DNA of 16,259 nucleotides from Rubrobacter sp. (GTDB taxonomy: Bacteria > Actinomycetota > Rubrobacteria > Rubrobacterales > Rubrobacteraceae): contig JADDPR010000359.1 of NCBI GenBank assembly GCA_016781775.1, forward strand, positions 1 through 16,259, written 5' to 3'. The notes beneath the pieces were generated by a model, which was not told where the DNA came from, did no database searches, and saw only the letters and a list, made by a program, of their open reading frames with translations. This document shows, one piece after another, positions 15,834 to 16,259 of the stretch. Made by a program: the position numbers and the translations under genes. The number at the start of each line of letters is the position of its first letter. Position 1 is the stretch's first letter.

Positions 15834-16259
15834 GCCCCCGGCGGCTTCACCTGCCGTCCCTGCACGTCCTCGCTACCGCCATCGGCAACGGGAAAGACGC
15901 ACACGGGGGCTTCGCGCAGAGCCACGTCCCGCGCCGCCGGGAGCGGACTCTTCTGGCGGCACCCCAACGACACGATCCGCGGCGCCCTCGACGCCGGGCG
16001 CCGCGCCTCCTGGCCCTACCATGCGCTCGCCCTCGCAAGAGAAACCGTGCTAGAAACGCAGGCAAAGTGTGCTCCCTGGCGGTATGGGAGAAACGATGCG
16101 GCACCACGCTCGGGCGTCCACCTCTCCCTCCGAGCCACCGACGTACCGGTGTAGCGTCGCGCGCCCTGCTACCGCGAAGGTGGCACGTGCACCGCGGCCG
16201 CACCATCCGCTAGACGAAGCCCGGGAGCCGGGTTCGTGCGATCATGACCTCTTCACCGG
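15834..16259. other. 426 bases with no supported gene at the right edge
   Basis: Open frames here are arginine- and alanine-rich in the way expected of random GC-rich DNA. None has a convincing ribosome site, and I see no family motif. One plus-strand stretch (about 15942-16154, ending at a stop) is somewhat protein-like (FWRHPNDTIRGALDAGRR) but lacks a start and any motif I know. It could be a remnant. No tRNA is visible. Confidence 0.5.
16215..16236. repeat. short GC-rich hairpin near the right edge
   Basis: CGAA-G-CCCGG, loop GAG, CCGGG-TTCG: nine base pairs with one bulged G. It could be a terminator of an unseen neighbouring gene or a small palindromic element. There is no T-tract. Confidence 0.3.

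Noticed and set aside
15847..16206. 119-codon minus-strand open frame
   Set aside because: Arginine-rich, no motif and no ribosome site; typical of chance frames in GC-rich DNA.
16190..16259. tRNA-like GGGTTCG near the right edge
   Set aside because: No acceptor or anticodon stems can be built around it; the bases belong to the short hairpin.

Overview
The window looks like chromosome from a GC-rich actinobacterium. Rubrobacter or a near relative is my inference, from base composition, frequent TTG/GTG starts, AGG and ATA codon use and the mix of genes. No species-specific marker is present. I see no rRNA, tRNA, CRISPR array, insertion sequence, transporter gene or transcriptional regulator gene.

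Region 1 (1-10050, all on the minus strand) is an 11-gene aromatic catabolism cluster, probably one operon. In transcription order it reads pcaI, pcaJ, pcaF, pcaH, pcaG, pcaB, pcaD, pcaC, an alpha/beta hydrolase, a cytochrome P450 and pobA, which is cut by the left edge. It encodes every step from 4-hydroxybenzoate through protocatechuate to succinyl-CoA plus acetyl-CoA. Several junctions overlap (ATGA at pcaI/J, pcaH/G and pcaB/D; 8 bases at pcaG/B). The CoA-transferase subunits are of the longer CatI/CatJ (glutaconate-CoA-transferase-like) type rather than the short classical PcaI/PcaJ type. The P450 and esterase-like hydrolase sit between pcaC and pobA. They may convert 4-alkoxybenzoates or 4-hydroxybenzoate esters to the PobA substrate, but that is inference.

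Region 2 (10051-10482) has no confident gene. It is unusually rich in complementary segments and probably carries the pca promoter and leader and/or the end of the aroE transcript.

Region 3 (10483-12979) holds aroE (minus), a universal-stress-protein gene (plus) and an inositol-monophosphatase-family gene (minus). The last is frameshifted by a seven-base homopolymer: six bases would restore a full 263-residue protein.

Region 4 (12980-15833) has a divergent intergenic region with two perfect 11-bp inverted repeats, one wrapped around a TATAAT box. This is followed by a D-xylonate dehydratase gene of the Caulobacter XylD type and by a small protein with an N-terminal zinc ribbon and a C-terminal SEC-C motif.

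Region 5 (15834-16259) shows no gene I can support, only a short hairpin near the end.

I did not find a clearly new system. The most useful leads are the P450/esterase module in the pca operon, the structured aroE-pcaI intergenic region, the xylD operator-like dyad and the frameshifted phosphatase.
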